Origin: CBDCWT01 sp965223305 | Lineage (GTDB): Bacteria; Planctomycetota; Planctomycetia; Pirellulales; Pirellulaceae | Assembly: GCA_965223305.1 (NCBI GenBank) | Contig: CBDCWT010000013.1 | Location: 275,580-339,579 of the forward strand | Direction of reading: 5' to 3' | Length of the DNA stretch: 64,000 nt | In this document: positions 17,502-26,666 of the stretch, piece after piece | How positions within the stretch are numbered: the stretch's first letter is position 1 | Layout of the letters: each line of letters starts with the position of its first letter | Program-made: the position numbers and the translations under genes | Notes under the pieces: generated by a model | Seen by the model: the letters and a program-made list of their open reading frames with translations, nothing else | Database searches by the model: none | Told to the model about the DNA's origin: nothing

Positions 17502-18896
17502 CTACATCGGCGCGATGCGGCGAGAACCGACATCGGTGGTCAGCAATACATGCGCGTCAAAACTCTCGTAGATCAGCCGGTGCTTCAGCGCGTCCGCGGC
17601 CGGATCGTCCCATAGATTGTTGAATTCCCAGGGATCGTCCTCCAGGTCGTAGAGCTCGCCGATCCCCAGGCCATGGTAGATGCTCAACTTGTACCGAGAG
17701 TCGCGGTACATCGTTGCATAGGTGCCCGTCCCGCCGGTGAACGAGCTGTCCAAGGCGTCAAAGTACTCGCAGCGAACGAAATCGCGATGCCGATCCGAGG
17801 GCACTCTCCCTTCCAAAATCGGTAGCAGGCTCTTTCCCTGCATATAGTCCGGTTGAGGCAGCCCAGCCAGCTCGACGATCGTGGCTGTCAAGTCTATCAG
17901 TTCGACTAACGCCGCACTCCGTAACGGCGCGGCAAAGTGCCCGGGCCATTGGAAGATGAGCGGCACGCGAACGAGCCCCTCATAAAACCGGCATCCCTTC
18001 TCAAACAGACCGTGGTCGCCGAGCGCCTCGCCGTGGTCGCTGGTGAAGATGATGACCGTATTCTGCCGCTGTCCGGTCTCGTCTAGCGCAGCGACGATCC
18101 GCCCGAATTGATCATCTATCTGGGCAATCATCGCGTAGTAGAGCGCCTGCTTTTGGCGGGCATCATGCGCCGCCGGACTTTGCACTTTTCCCTGAAAGTC
18201 GGCAGCCGCGAGCCGCTGCTGCTGTTCCAGGTCGCTTTCCTGGAAGTAGGGACCCGGTAGTTCCGCCGCGTCGAACTGATCGGCGTATTGCTGGGGTGGA
18301 ATGAATGGAGGATGCGGATCGTAAATGTTGACGCTTAGCAGCCAGGGGTTCTCGCGCTTTGCCGAGATAAACTCGATGGCACACTCGGATGCCCAAGTCG
18401 TCTGGTGCAACTCGGTCGGCACCCGCTGCGGCCGGGCGCGAAGTGCGTCGAGGTCCGCACCCCGTTCAGCAACCCAGCTGGCGTAGTCATGGCCACTTTC
18501 CCAGTCATCGCGCGGAGCATGACTGAACATCCAATAGTCGTAACCGTCGTCAATCCGAGGTTCGGTGCGACGGCCGGCGCTTTGCAGATGAAACTTGCCG
18601 ACCAACCCACAGTCGTAGCCACTCTCCGAAATCAACTTGGTGATTACGGGAGGATAGCTTGGAAAAGACTCATTGCCGTTGCGCGTGTTGTGGACGCGGC
18701 TAGGGTAAAGCCCGGTTAAGAAACTCGATCGGCTAGGCGTACAGATCGGACTCTGGCAGTACGCGTGCGTGAAGGCGACACCTTCCCGCACGAGTTGATC
18801 GATGAGAGGCGTCTTGACGTAGGAGTTTCCCAACGCGCCGATGGTGTCGAATCGTTGCTGATCTGTGCAATACCAGAGGATGTTGGGGCGCTGCAT
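17502..18896 (-). CDS. Sulfatase (formylglycine-dependent), no signal peptide
   Basis: 464 residues. The metal-binding start PNILWYCTDQQRFDT and the formylglycine motif CTPSR (Cys52, in PICTPSRSSFLTGLYPSR) identify an alkaline-phosphatase-superfamily sulfatase. The motifs TSDHGEALGDHGLFEKG and GKFH are also seen. The ATG at 18896 has GGAG six nucleotides upstream; the upstream extension to 18956 is not needed. Unlike the two other sulfatases of the window it shows no N-terminal signal peptide and may be cytoplasmic. The substrate cannot be told; phosphonate monoester hydrolase or choline-sulfatase-like activity is possible. Confidence 0.92.
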   Translation of the reverse strand: MQRPNILWYCTDQQRFDTIGALGNSYVKTPLIDQLVREGVAFTHAYCQSPICTPSRSSFLTGLYPSRVHNTRNGNESFPSYPPVITKLISESGYDCGLVGKFHLQSAGRRTEPRIDDGYDYWMFSHAPRDDWESGHDYASWVAERGADLDALRARPQRVPTELHQTTWASECAIEFISAKRENPWLLSVNIYDPHPPFIPPQQYADQFDAAELPGPYFQESDLEQQQRLAAADFQGKVQSPAAHDARQKQALYYAMIAQIDDQFGRIVAALDETGQRQNTVIIFTSDHGEALGDHGLFEKGCRFYEGLVRVPLIFQWPGHFAAPLRSAALVELIDLTATIVELAGLPQPDYMQGKSLLPILEGRVPSDRHRDFVRCEYFDALDSSFTGGTGTYATMYRDSRYKLSIYHGLGIGELYDLEDDPWEFNNLWDDPAADALKHRLIYESFDAHVLLTTDVGSRRIAPM

Positions 18897-19258
18897 GGTC
18901 GCTCCGGGATCGGCTGTGCGTTCGCTGTGCCAGATGTGGGCCAGATGGACAGGCACTGCTAGCTAAGAATGGACCTGCTCCCGGACGCCGTCAAGAGGGA
19001 ACGGCACACCGGGATGCACGAACTGTCGGTAAGGATCGCCAGGCAAGAGTTTTAGGATGGACAGGCGAATTCCACGCGTGTAATGGTCTGTCGTTCAACC
19101 TGGCCTAGCAGACAGACTTCGCCTGCCTTCCGCAAGTTGCCCAAGCGGAGCAACCCGATCGAGCAATACATCAAGTGGAGAAACGGCTGTCGCTGGCACG
19201 ATTCCTATGACGGGATCAAGTTAACACGCTACTGGTCTACTACAGCGGAGCATCGCCG
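18897..19258. other. Intergenic region without recognised feature
   Basis: No repeat family and no convincing ORF. A short plus-strand stretch (about 19130-19240) reads openly but shows no recognisable domain. The region should contain the promoters of the divergently placed sulfatase and the 19259 gene. Confidence 0.5.
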
Positions 19259-19579
19259 ATGACAAAACTCGTACGCCTGTTGATGACCTCTGTTTTTCAG
19301 CGCGACACTGGATCGAATCAGCTGAGGGAGCGGGTACTCGACCGGGCCTTCGAGCGGATCTGGAAGCAGGTTGTTGGACGTGTACTGGAGATGCCTGCCG
19401 CCGAAGCGAGAGGCTACGTACGAGCCCGCGCTGCGGCAATCGTCAGAGACGCGTTGGCTGCTGAGTGTGGCGGCCGACAGGCTGCGGTCTATGCACCCGT
19501 AATGGATGCGGCTGTTCAGCGTGTCCTGGCCAGGGCTCGCACCGTTCGGGCACAAGAGGCACTGCGGCGAGCTGCCTGA
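19259..19579 (+). CDS. Hypothetical alpha-helical protein, 106 aa
   Basis: Not recognised. The sequence is basic, Arg- and Ala-rich and predicted helical (LRERVLDRAFERIWKQVVGRVLEMP...), with no membrane segment or metal motif. A GGAG lies 8 nt before the ATG. It stands alone between the sulfatase and the phosphofructokinase gene, on the same strand as the latter and 167 nt upstream. Codon use looks normal for the region, so it is probably real. Confidence 0.6.
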   Translation: MTKLVRLLMTSVFQRDTGSNQLRERVLDRAFERIWKQVVGRVLEMPAAEARGYVRARAAAIVRDALAAECGGRQAAVYAPVMDAAVQRVLARARTVRAQEALRRAA

Positions 19580-19746
19580 ACTGCCTGGCCAGCTACCGGC
19601 TTGGCAGAACTCCCTGAGTCATTGCGGGACCGTCTGCGCGGAGTTAGAATCCCCTGCTTGAGCCTCGCCTGGCGCGCGACAGACGCGCGAACGGGTGCGC
19701 GCGGTGCTACCTGGGGCTCATCTCTTGAGCGTCCTCGAAGACCCGT

Positions 19747-21033
19747 ATGTCCGACCCCAGAAATCTGGTGGTGGCCCAGAGTGGTGGGCCCAGCCCTGTC
19801 ATCAATAGCACCCTGCGCGGCATCGTCGAGACGTCACGGGAACTGGCCGAGATCGGCACGGTCTACGCCGCCCGGCATGGCATCGAGGGTGTCTTGAAGG
19901 AAGAGCTGTTGGACCTCTCGGCGCAGTCTGCGGAAGAGGTCGCATTGCTGCGCTACACGCCCGCCGCAGGTTCGATCGGCACTTGCCGATACAAGCTCCG
20001 ACCCAATCAAACTGAAGACTTCGAGCGTTGCATTGAGGTCTTTCGCGCCCACAATGTTGGCTATTTCATTTACATCGGCGGAAACGACTCGATGGACACC
20101 GCCAACAAGATTGCTGACTTGGCACAGCAAAGAGGATTGGATCTGGTGGGGATCGGTGGACCGAAGACGATCGACAACGACGTGGGCGACAGCGAGTTCA
20201 AGTTAATCGATCACACGCCAGGCTATGGCTCGACAGCCAAGTACTGGTTGCATGCTGTGCAAAACGCTAATGAAGAGAACGCCGGCTCCTCGCCGGCTGA
20301 CCCGGTGCTGGTGATGCAGGCCATGGGTAGGCGAATTGGGTTCATCCCAGCGGCTGCGCGCTTGGCGGACCCGCAGCGGGAGATGCCTCTGCAGATCTAC
20401 CTGGCGGAGAGTCCCTGCACGCTCGCCGAGTTGGCGGACAACGTGAACGACCAACTCAGAAGGGACGGCCGCTGCCTGGTCGTGATTAGCGAGGGATTCA
20501 CGGTAGGAGATATCGGCGAGGTCACCGATTCGTTCGGCCACACCCAGTTCAGTTCGAGCCAGATCACAGTCGCACAACTGGTTGTCAATCACCTGAACCA
20601 GGTCGGTTTGGCCACCAAGGGCGCGGCTCGGGGTAACGTACCCGGCACCGACCAACGACACTCGATGGCCTACGCATCAACGGTCGACCTCGACGAGGCC
20701 TACGGCGCCGGCTGCCAGGCGGCACTGCTCGCAGCCGCCGGCGAGAGCGGTAACATGGCCACGATTCTGCGGTCGCCTGGCGGAGTCTACAGTGTTGTCT
20801 ATGACAAAGTACCACTGGAGACGGTCGCCAACAGCGAGCGCACGTTTCCTCGACAGTGGATCGCTGAGAGTGGATACGACGTGACCGACGACTTTGTGCG
20901 CTATGCCCAACCGCTGGTCGGCGAAGAGATGGTAAACCTTCCCATGGTACAAGGAAGGCAGCGGTTGGCACGGTTTGAACCAGAGTACGTTGCGCAGCGA
21001 CTGGCTAGCTACGTCCCGCAAGCGGACCGTTAG
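19747..21033 (+). CDS. 6-phosphofructokinase, predicted pyrophosphate-dependent
   Basis: 428 residues of the PfkA superfamily: AQSGGPSPVINSTLRG (9-24), GGNDSMDTANK (111-121), GGPKTIDND (138-146, catalytic Asp143) and MGRRIGF. In ATP-dependent enzymes the two diagnostic sites are Gly (GGDGS, PGTIDND). Here they are Asp114 and Lys140, the combination known to select pyrophosphate. It would reversibly phosphorylate fructose 6-phosphate. It heads a run with a HAD hydrolase, Gnd, an SDR and Zwf, so sugar-phosphate genes are clustered. PPi-PFK is common in planctomycetes, as far as I recall. Confidence 0.92.
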   Translation: MSDPRNLVVAQSGGPSPVINSTLRGIVETSRELAEIGTVYAARHGIEGVLKEELLDLSAQSAEEVALLRYTPAAGSIGTCRYKLRPNQTEDFERCIEVFRAHNVGYFIYIGGNDSMDTANKIADLAQQRGLDLVGIGGPKTIDNDVGDSEFKLIDHTPGYGSTAKYWLHAVQNANEENAGSSPADPVLVMQAMGRRIGFIPAAARLADPQREMPLQIYLAESPCTLAELADNVNDQLRRDGRCLVVISEGFTVGDIGEVTDSFGHTQFSSSQITVAQLVVNHLNQVGLATKGAARGNVPGTDQRHSMAYASTVDLDEAYGAGCQAALLAAAGESGNMATILRSPGGVYSVVYDKVPLETVANSERTFPRQWIAESGYDVTDDFVRYAQPLVGEEMVNLPMVQGRQRLARFEPEYVAQRLASYVPQADR

Positions 21034-21132
21034 CCGGAACAGCAGATCGCTTGTGAATCCAGGTCGATGATCCGGCTGCTGACCAAGCAGAGGTGGTAGC
21101 CACTTTATTTTCAGTTGCTTTAGACGTCCGGC

Positions 21133-22005
21133 ATGTTCCAGATCAAACCAAAAAATCGCTTTTTAGTTGGCATCGACTCGGACGGTTGCGCGTTCGACAC
21201 GATGGAGCTGAAGCACAAAGAGTGCTTCATTCCCAACACGATTAACTACTACGAGCTGCAGTCCGTCAGCAAGTATGCGCGGGAGGCAGCCGAGTTCGTC
21301 AATTTGTACTCCAAGAGTCGGGGAATCAATCGTTTTCCAGCGCTGATCGAGACACTTCAGTGGCTGCAGCGGCGGCCGGAGGTAAAGGCACGCGGTGCGG
21401 AGATAGACATCCCCCAGTCCTTGCTCCGCTGGGTGCAGGAGGAGACGAAGCTGGGCAACCCGTCGCTGGAAGCCAAGGTCGCTGCGACAGGTGACGGGGA
21501 ACTGCAGCGCGCTCTGCAGTGGTCCCAGGCTGTGAACGAGACTGTGGCGGCCACCGTGCGAGGAGTTCCCCCATTCCCTTACGTGCGAGACTGCCTGCAA
21601 AAGCTGGCCGGCCGCGCCGACTTACTGGTCTGTTCAGCGACACCGAACGAGGCTCTGCAAGCCGAATGGAAAGAGCACGGAATCGACCAGTACGTTGCTG
21701 CAATCTGTGGGCAGGAAACGGGCTCCAAGCAGGAGACGCTCAGCAACGCCGGCAAGTACCCCGCCAATCAAACGCTGATGATCGGAGATGCGCCGGGCGA
21801 CTACAAGGCCGCCCAAGCGAACAACTGCCTGTTCTTCCCAATCATGCCGGGACACGAGGAGACAAGCTGGCAGCGGTTGCTTGAAGAAGGGATAGACTGT
21901 TTCCTACACGGTGAATTCGCCGGTGCGTTTCAGGACCGGCTGCTTGATGAGTTTGACAAGTGCCTGCCGGTGGATCCACCCTGGCCTGTCGATGCCGTGG
22001 ATTGA
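21133..22005 (+). CDS. HAD superfamily hydrolase
   Basis: 290 residues with the four HAD motifs: DSDGCAFDT (Asp15/Asp17, with Cys where DxDGT is usual), VCSATPNE (Ser/Thr of motif II), the lysine in ETGSKQETL, and the acidic MIGDAPGDYKAA. The large helical insert between motifs I and II (about residues 25-165) is a C1-type cap. It is likely a sugar-phosphate phosphatase judging by its position between PFP and Gnd; the substrate is unknown. It starts 99 nt after the PFP gene and ends 22 nt before gnd. Confidence 0.85.
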   Translation: MFQIKPKNRFLVGIDSDGCAFDTMELKHKECFIPNTINYYELQSVSKYAREAAEFVNLYSKSRGINRFPALIETLQWLQRRPEVKARGAEIDIPQSLLRWVQEETKLGNPSLEAKVAATGDGELQRALQWSQAVNETVAATVRGVPPFPYVRDCLQKLAGRADLLVCSATPNEALQAEWKEHGIDQYVAAICGQETGSKQETLSNAGKYPANQTLMIGDAPGDYKAAQANNCLFFPIMPGHEETSWQRLLEEGIDCFLHGEFAGAFQDRLLDEFDKCLPVDPPWPVDAVD

Positions 22006-22027
22006 GTACTGAAGCTTAGGGAGTCCG

Positions 22028-23524
22028 ATGAGCGCTGCATGTGATCTTGGCTTGATCGGTTTAGCGGTTATGGGCGAGAACTTGGCGTTGAACGTCGAGA
22101 GCCGGGGCTATCGTGTGGCCGTTTTTAATCGCTCGATCGAGAAAGTCGATGCCTTCATGGGTGGCCGCGCGGCCGGCAAGGGTTTCGTCGGCTGCCATGA
22201 CTTGGGCGAGCTGGTGGCAAGCCTATCGAAGCCGCGCAAAGTCATGATGCTGGTCAAAGCCGGACCTGCGGTCGACGATTTGATCGACAAGTTGATTCCG
22301 CTGATGTCACCCGGCGATGTAATCATCGACGGGGGGAATACTCACTTCGCCGATACCGAACGCCGCACAAACTACGTCCAAGAGCAGGGGTTGTTGTACA
22401 TCGGGACAGGTGTCTCGGGCGGTGAGGAGGGGGCGCTGAAGGGCCCCAGCTTGATGCCCGGCGGATCTCCTGCCGCGTGGCCGCTTGTCAAACCGATTTT
22501 TCAGGCCATCGCGGCAAAGGTCGGACCGCAAAACGACATCCCTTGTTGCGAGTGGGTGGGACCTCGCGGTGCTGGCCACTATGTCAAGATGGTACATAAC
22601 GGAATTGAGTATGGAGACATGCAGCTGATCTGCGAAGCCTACTTGCTGCTCAAGCAAGTGGTCGGTTTGAGCAACGACGAACTGTACGATGTATTCGAGC
22701 AATGGAATCGGGGCGAACTTCAGAGCTATCTGATCGAGATCACGCGCGACATCTTCAGCGTCAGCGACGAACTATCGGATGGCTACCTGGTCGACAAGAT
22801 ACTGGATGTTGCTGGGGCCAAGGGAACGGGGAAGTGGATGAGCCAACTAGCGTTGGACCTAGGAGTTCCCAGCACGCTCGTCACGGCCGCCGTTTACGCC
22901 CGCAGCTTGTCGTCTTTCAAGCAGGCTCGAGTGCGGGCCAGTCAGGTGCTCCGCGGGCCGGCCGAAGGCCGTTCCGCAGCCGAACCGGACACATCGCAGA
23001 GGTTCGCCGCCGACCCCGCGCGAAGGTCACAGTTCGTAGCAGCGATTCGTGAAGCCCTTTACGCCTCGAAGATTTGCAGCTACGCGCAGGGGTTTGTCCA
23101 GATGCAGATGGCGGCCCAAGAACACGATTGGCCGCTCAACTACGGTGACTGTGCCCTGCTGTGGAGAGGTGGATGCATCATCCGAGCCCAGTTCCTGGAT
23201 CGGATCAAAGAGGCATTCGACGCTGATCCCTCGCTGGAGAATCTGCTGTTGGCCCCCTACTTTTTGGAGGCCGTGCAGCGGGCACAGGAGGCCTGGCGGA
23301 CCGTCGTATCCGCAGCGATCCAACTGGGACACCCCGTGCCGGCATTTGCTACGGCGCTCAGCTACTACGACAGCTATCGGCAGGCTGTTCTACCGGCCAA
23401 CCTGCTACAAGCTCAACGAGACTACTTCGGCGCACATACGTACAAGCGAGTCGACCGCGAGGGAACTTTTCACACCGACTGGCTGTCACTCAGGCGCCAG
23501 CCGGAGAACTCGGGCGACGAGTAG
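22028..23524 (+). CDS. gnd: 6-phosphogluconate dehydrogenase, decarboxylating
   Basis: 498 residues. The N-terminal Rossmann segment LGLIGLAVMGENLALNVESRGY, IIDGGNTHFADTERR, GTGVSGGEEGALKGPSLMPGG and the substrate and catalytic region GAGHYVKMVHNGIEYGDMQLI are all present, as is the all-helical C-terminal domain with KGTGKWMSQLALDLGVP. It converts 6-phosphogluconate plus NADP to ribulose 5-phosphate and CO2. Length and motifs fit the long dimeric class. It is followed 18 nt later by an SDR gene; zwf lies 3.3 kb further on. Confidence 0.96.
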   Translation: MSAACDLGLIGLAVMGENLALNVESRGYRVAVFNRSIEKVDAFMGGRAAGKGFVGCHDLGELVASLSKPRKVMMLVKAGPAVDDLIDKLIPLMSPGDVIIDGGNTHFADTERRTNYVQEQGLLYIGTGVSGGEEGALKGPSLMPGGSPAAWPLVKPIFQAIAAKVGPQNDIPCCEWVGPRGAGHYVKMVHNGIEYGDMQLICEAYLLLKQVVGLSNDELYDVFEQWNRGELQSYLIEITRDIFSVSDELSDGYLVDKILDVAGAKGTGKWMSQLALDLGVPSTLVTAAVYARSLSSFKQARVRASQVLRGPAEGRSAAEPDTSQRFAADPARRSQFVAAIREALYASKICSYAQGFVQMQMAAQEHDWPLNYGDCALLWRGGCIIRAQFLDRIKEAFDADPSLENLLLAPYFLEAVQRAQEAWRTVVSAAIQLGHPVPAFATALSYYDSYRQAVLPANLLQAQRDYFGAHTYKRVDREGTFHTDWLSLRRQPENSGDE

Positions 23525-23542
23525 GCGTGAATAGGAGGAACT

Positions 23543-24334
23543 GTGTCCGAATCGCGATCGTACCTGCAGCAGCAGTTTGGACTGGACGGCCAGGTGGCTG
23601 TCGTGATTGGTGGAACGGGTACTCTGGGCGGCGCGTTGTGTGACGGACTAGCACGTGCGGGAGCGCATGTGGTGGTGAGCGGACGCAGCGCGGAGCGAGG
23701 CCAGCAGCGGGTTGACGCGATTGGCGCCTGGGGGGGCTCAGCCAGTTTCACACCGGTGGCGGCCACCGATCGCCAGTCGGTTGGCCAGCTGCGAGATTCG
23801 GTCGTGGAGGCACACGGTCAAGTCGACGTGCTCATCAACTGCGCCGGCGTCAACTCGGCAACACCCTATGCCGAGATTAGCGATGAGCAGTGGCGGTCGG
23901 TCATCGAGGGCAATTTGCTGGCAACCCATCTGGGTTGCCAGCTCTTCGGAACAGCCATGTCGGCTCAAGCCGCTGGTGGTTCGATTCTCAACATTGGCAG
24001 CGTCACCGCGCACCTGCCGCTGTCCCGTGTCTTTGCCTATTCGGCCTCCAAGGCAGCGGTTGTCAACCTGACCAAGAACGTCGCTCGCGAGTTTGCGACG
24101 AGCGGCGTCCGCGTGAACGTCCTCTGTCCGGGGTTCTTCCCGGCCGAACAGAATCGGAGCATTCTTGACGAGCAACGTGTTGACAACATCATGAGTCAAA
24201 CTCCGCTAGGGCGATTCGGCGAGCCAGAGGAGTTGGTCGGCGCCGCGTTGTTGTTAGTTTCTAGAGCAGCGGGAAGTTTCATCACCGGGGCATCGTTGTA
24301 TGTTGACGGTGGATTTACAGCGATGCGGTTCTGA
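23543..24334 (+). CDS. SDR family oxidoreductase
   Basis: 263 residues from a GTG start with a perfect AGGAGG upstream. Classical short-chain dehydrogenase motifs: VVIGGTGTLGGALCDGLA, the NCAGVN strand, catalytic Ser in NIGSVTAHLP, and YSASK. The overall pattern is like gluconate 5-dehydrogenase or fructuronate-type reductases. Its place behind gnd suggests a sugar-acid substrate (inference). The C-terminus ends with the family-typical TGASLYVDGGFTAMRF. Confidence 0.88.
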   Translation: MSESRSYLQQQFGLDGQVAVVIGGTGTLGGALCDGLARAGAHVVVSGRSAERGQQRVDAIGAWGGSASFTPVAATDRQSVGQLRDSVVEAHGQVDVLINCAGVNSATPYAEISDEQWRSVIEGNLLATHLGCQLFGTAMSAQAAGGSILNIGSVTAHLPLSRVFAYSASKAAVVNLTKNVAREFATSGVRVNVLCPGFFPAEQNRSILDEQRVDNIMSQTPLGRFGEPEELVGAALLLVSRAAGSFITGASLYVDGGFTAMRF

Positions 24335-24357
24335 GACTCCGAGACGTGCCTCCTGAG

Positions 24358-24952
24358 ATTTCGCCCTCCCGCGCGCGGGAGGGTCGGACGCGTCAGCGTC
24401 CGGGGAGGGGCGCCCCCTAGTGCAGTGAACGTAATTGACGCTTAGAAGATATTCATGGCGGCGTGCCCCCTCTCCGGCCCTGCGGGCCGACTCTCCCCGA
24501 GGGGAGAGTCGCCGAACTCGCCAGAGTTTGGCGCATATTTGAGGTCATCCGTCACCAGGCCGGGAGGGCGAGGCTCCTGCCGAGCCGGAAGCGCCAGGAA
24601 CCGCGGGCTAACGCCCAGCGGCTGATTTGGACCGTAGCCGAACTCGCCAGAGTTTGGCGCATATTTGAGGTCATCCGTCACCAGGCCGGGAGGGCGAGGC
24701 TCCTGCCGAGCCGGAAGCGTCAGGAACCGTGGGCTAACGCCCAGCGGCTGATTTGGACCGTAGCCGAACTCGCCAGAGTTTGGCGCATATTTGAGGTCAT
24801 CCGTCACCAGACCGGGAGGGCGAGGCTCCTGCCGAGCCGGAAGCGTCAGGAACCGTGGGCTAACGCCCAGCGGCTGATTTGGACCGTAGCCGAACTCGCC
24901 AGAGTTTGGCGCATATTTGAGGTCATCCGTCACCAGACCGGGAGGGCGAGGC
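24358..24952. repeat. 126-bp tandem repeat array (composite of families B, C, A) after a family D element
   Basis: After a CCTCCCGCGCGCGGGAGGGT hairpin and a family D element, units begin with GCCGAACTCGCCAGAGTTTG at 24511, 24637, 24763 and 24889, spaced exactly 126 bp. Each unit is B, then GCATATTTGAGGTCATCCGT, C, A, and a short GATTTGGACCGTA link. Because 126 is divisible by three, long meaningless ORFs run through on both strands. The fourth unit is cut by the insertion sequence and continues at 26667. Confidence 0.95.
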
Positions 24953-25012
24953 TGGGATGGTGAAAAGAGGTTGAATCTAGAGAAGATCGTAAAAACTGGT
25001 ATTTCAAAAATG

Positions 25013-25074
25013 TTGCGCTCCAACGTATTGGTTGTTTTTGGCAAACATCCACCAAGCGAAGGAGCGCAACAGTG
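25013..25074 (+). promoter_or_regulatory. RBS-sequestering hairpin of the transposase mRNA
   Basis: TTGCGCTCC (25013-25021) is perfectly complementary to GGAGCGCAA (25061-25069), a 9-bp stem with a 39-nt loop. The 3' arm contains the GGAG Shine-Dalgarno of the GTG start at 25072. In transcripts entering from outside, or in the leader itself, this would block transposase translation, as is known for other insertion sequences. Confidence 0.6.
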
Positions 25075-26610
25075 GCACGAGTATCCTCTTTTTCGGTCGG
25101 GCGTTACAAGTCTTCTTTATGGGCGCTTTGTGCGTCATTTTACCGCAGTCGCGAAAGACTGCGTGATCGAATTGACGAGTTGAAACGCGAGAAGAGCGAA
25201 GCCAGGCAGGATCATCAACGCGTTCGCGATGAAAACAGAAGCCTTACTAAGAGTCTTCAACGAGCCGAAAAGCAATTGGCTGAGTACCGTAGACTGGCAG
25301 CCAAGCAGCAAGCTCTACCATTCCAACTCCCCGACGATCCACCGTTAAAAGGGCACCAGTTTGGACCACGGACCATGGCTTTGTGTTGTGCACTAGCAAG
25401 TCTTATTGGCTTTCGTTCGACCGAACGGGTGTTGCGTCTGATCAGCTACTGGCTGCAGGTGGAATTTGACGTTCCGAGCCACGACACGATCCGTCTGTGG
25501 ACTTGCCGCAATGGCGTTGCGATCTTACAGGAGTCCGTCCAATTTGCACCCGATTGGATCTGGTTGATCGACCATAGTGTTCAGCTGGGAAAAATGTCTG
25601 TGCTGATCGTCCTTGGGATCCGTCAGTCGGAACTTCCTGTAGGACGCCCCTTGCGACGGGACGACATGAAACCACTGGCGGTGGTGCCAACGCTTTCACG
25701 AAGGAAGGAGCAAGTCGGTGAAGCACTCGTAGAACTGGCCGATCAAACCGGCGCACCAATCAGTATCGCCAGTGATGGCGCCTCTGAGCTTCATGAGGGT
25801 GTCAAATGGCTTGAAAACAAGGGGTTTGAAGTCGTTTTAGTGGCTGATGTGAAACACGTGGCGGCCAATCTTCTCAAGAAGATACTCGGTCAGGACAAGC
25901 GTTTTATCCAGTTCGACAGTCAGATTGGAAAGACGACCGCTGGCATTCAACAAACAGAATTAGATCATTTTCTTCCACCCACCAAGAAAACGAAGTGCCG
26001 GTTCATGAACCTGGGCAAGTTGATGGATTGGGCTGAGATGGTGCGTTTCCACTTGAAGACCCCGCAAGCACCCGGTAACCGAGATGTGTCCGCAGAGCGG
26101 GTCACCCAGAAGCTCGGCTGGCTTTTAGACTTCGAAGAGGATTTGGAGCATTGGCGCGAGTGCCGGCAGGTTGTCTCGGCAGTGCTGGAGTTCACTAACC
26201 GCGAAGGAGTGTATGCGGGTGCGACAGAGGCTCTAAGAAAACAGCTGGCAGAATTAGACTTGTCGTCCGCGATAGCCCAACAACTTCTCAACAAGCTAGT
26301 CGACGCCTACGCAAAAAACGAGCGGAAGCTGGTCAGCTCCAGTTACGCCAAACTGAGAGTTCCTTGTAGCACGGAGGTCTTAGAGTCCTCTCTCGGCCGT
26401 TTCAAATCGCTTCAGCGTCATCACAATCGGGGGACGTTTACCACGCTGCTCGCAATCTATCCCACGCTGTTTGAAACGACGCCCCCACACCGTCTGGCCG
26501 CACGCCTCAAACAGGTAGCAACGAAGGGACTCAAAGAGTGGCTGCAGAAAGCGGGCCTAACCAACTCGACCCAGGCGCGAAAAGCGGCCGCCTACGCAGC
26601 CTGCCGCTGA
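25072..26610 (+). CDS. DDE-type transposase
   Basis: 512 residues from GTG (GGAG 7 nt upstream). The N-terminus is basic and coiled-coil-like (DRIDELKREKSEARQDHQRVRDENRSLTKSLQRAEKQLAEYRR). The catalytic core shows candidate DDE residues: Asp in WIWLIDHSVQLG, Asp in SIASDGASELHEGVKWL and Glu in CSTEVLESSLGRFKSLQ. I cannot assign an IS family; it is not obviously IS3, IS5 or IS66. Codon use is less GC-rich than the flanking metabolic genes, consistent with a mobile gene. The ORF is intact and both element ends are present, so it may be active. Confidence 0.9.
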   Translation: MARVSSFSVGRYKSSLWALCASFYRSRERLRDRIDELKREKSEARQDHQRVRDENRSLTKSLQRAEKQLAEYRRLAAKQQALPFQLPDDPPLKGHQFGPRTMALCCALASLIGFRSTERVLRLISYWLQVEFDVPSHDTIRLWTCRNGVAILQESVQFAPDWIWLIDHSVQLGKMSVLIVLGIRQSELPVGRPLRRDDMKPLAVVPTLSRRKEQVGEALVELADQTGAPISIASDGASELHEGVKWLENKGFEVVLVADVKHVAANLLKKILGQDKRFIQFDSQIGKTTAGIQQTELDHFLPPTKKTKCRFMNLGKLMDWAEMVRFHLKTPQAPGNRDVSAERVTQKLGWLLDFEEDLEHWRECRQVVSAVLEFTNREGVYAGATEALRKQLAELDLSSAIAQQLLNKLVDAYAKNERKLVSSSYAKLRVPCSTEVLESSLGRFKSLQRHHNRGTFTTLLAIYPTLFETTPPHRLAARLKQVATKGLKEWLQKAGLTNSTQARKAAAYAACR

Positions 26611-26666
26611 TCGCATTCAGCAAGAAAACAACTAGATTTGAGCATTACAGACGATTCGTCACCCCA

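Larger units (their letters stand above)
24953..26666 (+). mobile_element. Insertion sequence, 1714 bp, with 9-bp target site duplication
   Basis: The left end TGGGATGGTGAAAAG and the reverse complement of the right end, TGGGGTGACGAATCG, form short imperfect terminal inverted repeats. GGGCGAGGC is present on both sides (24944-24952 and 26667-26675) and fuses to the intact family-C repeat GGGAGGGCGAGGCTCCTGCC if the element is removed. It carries one transposase gene. It is inserted in the fourth unit of the tandem array. Confidence 0.92.

Noticed and set aside
24511..24952. Possible CRISPR array (regular spacing)
   Set aside because: Units are 126 bp and repeated as a whole, without unique spacers; no cas genes nearby. 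Tandem duplication explains it.
24442..25044. Long ORFs on both strands in the 126-bp tandem repeat
   Set aside because: Unit length divisible by three keeps all frames open; the proteins are a 42-residue repeat of interspersed repeat sequence without domain.
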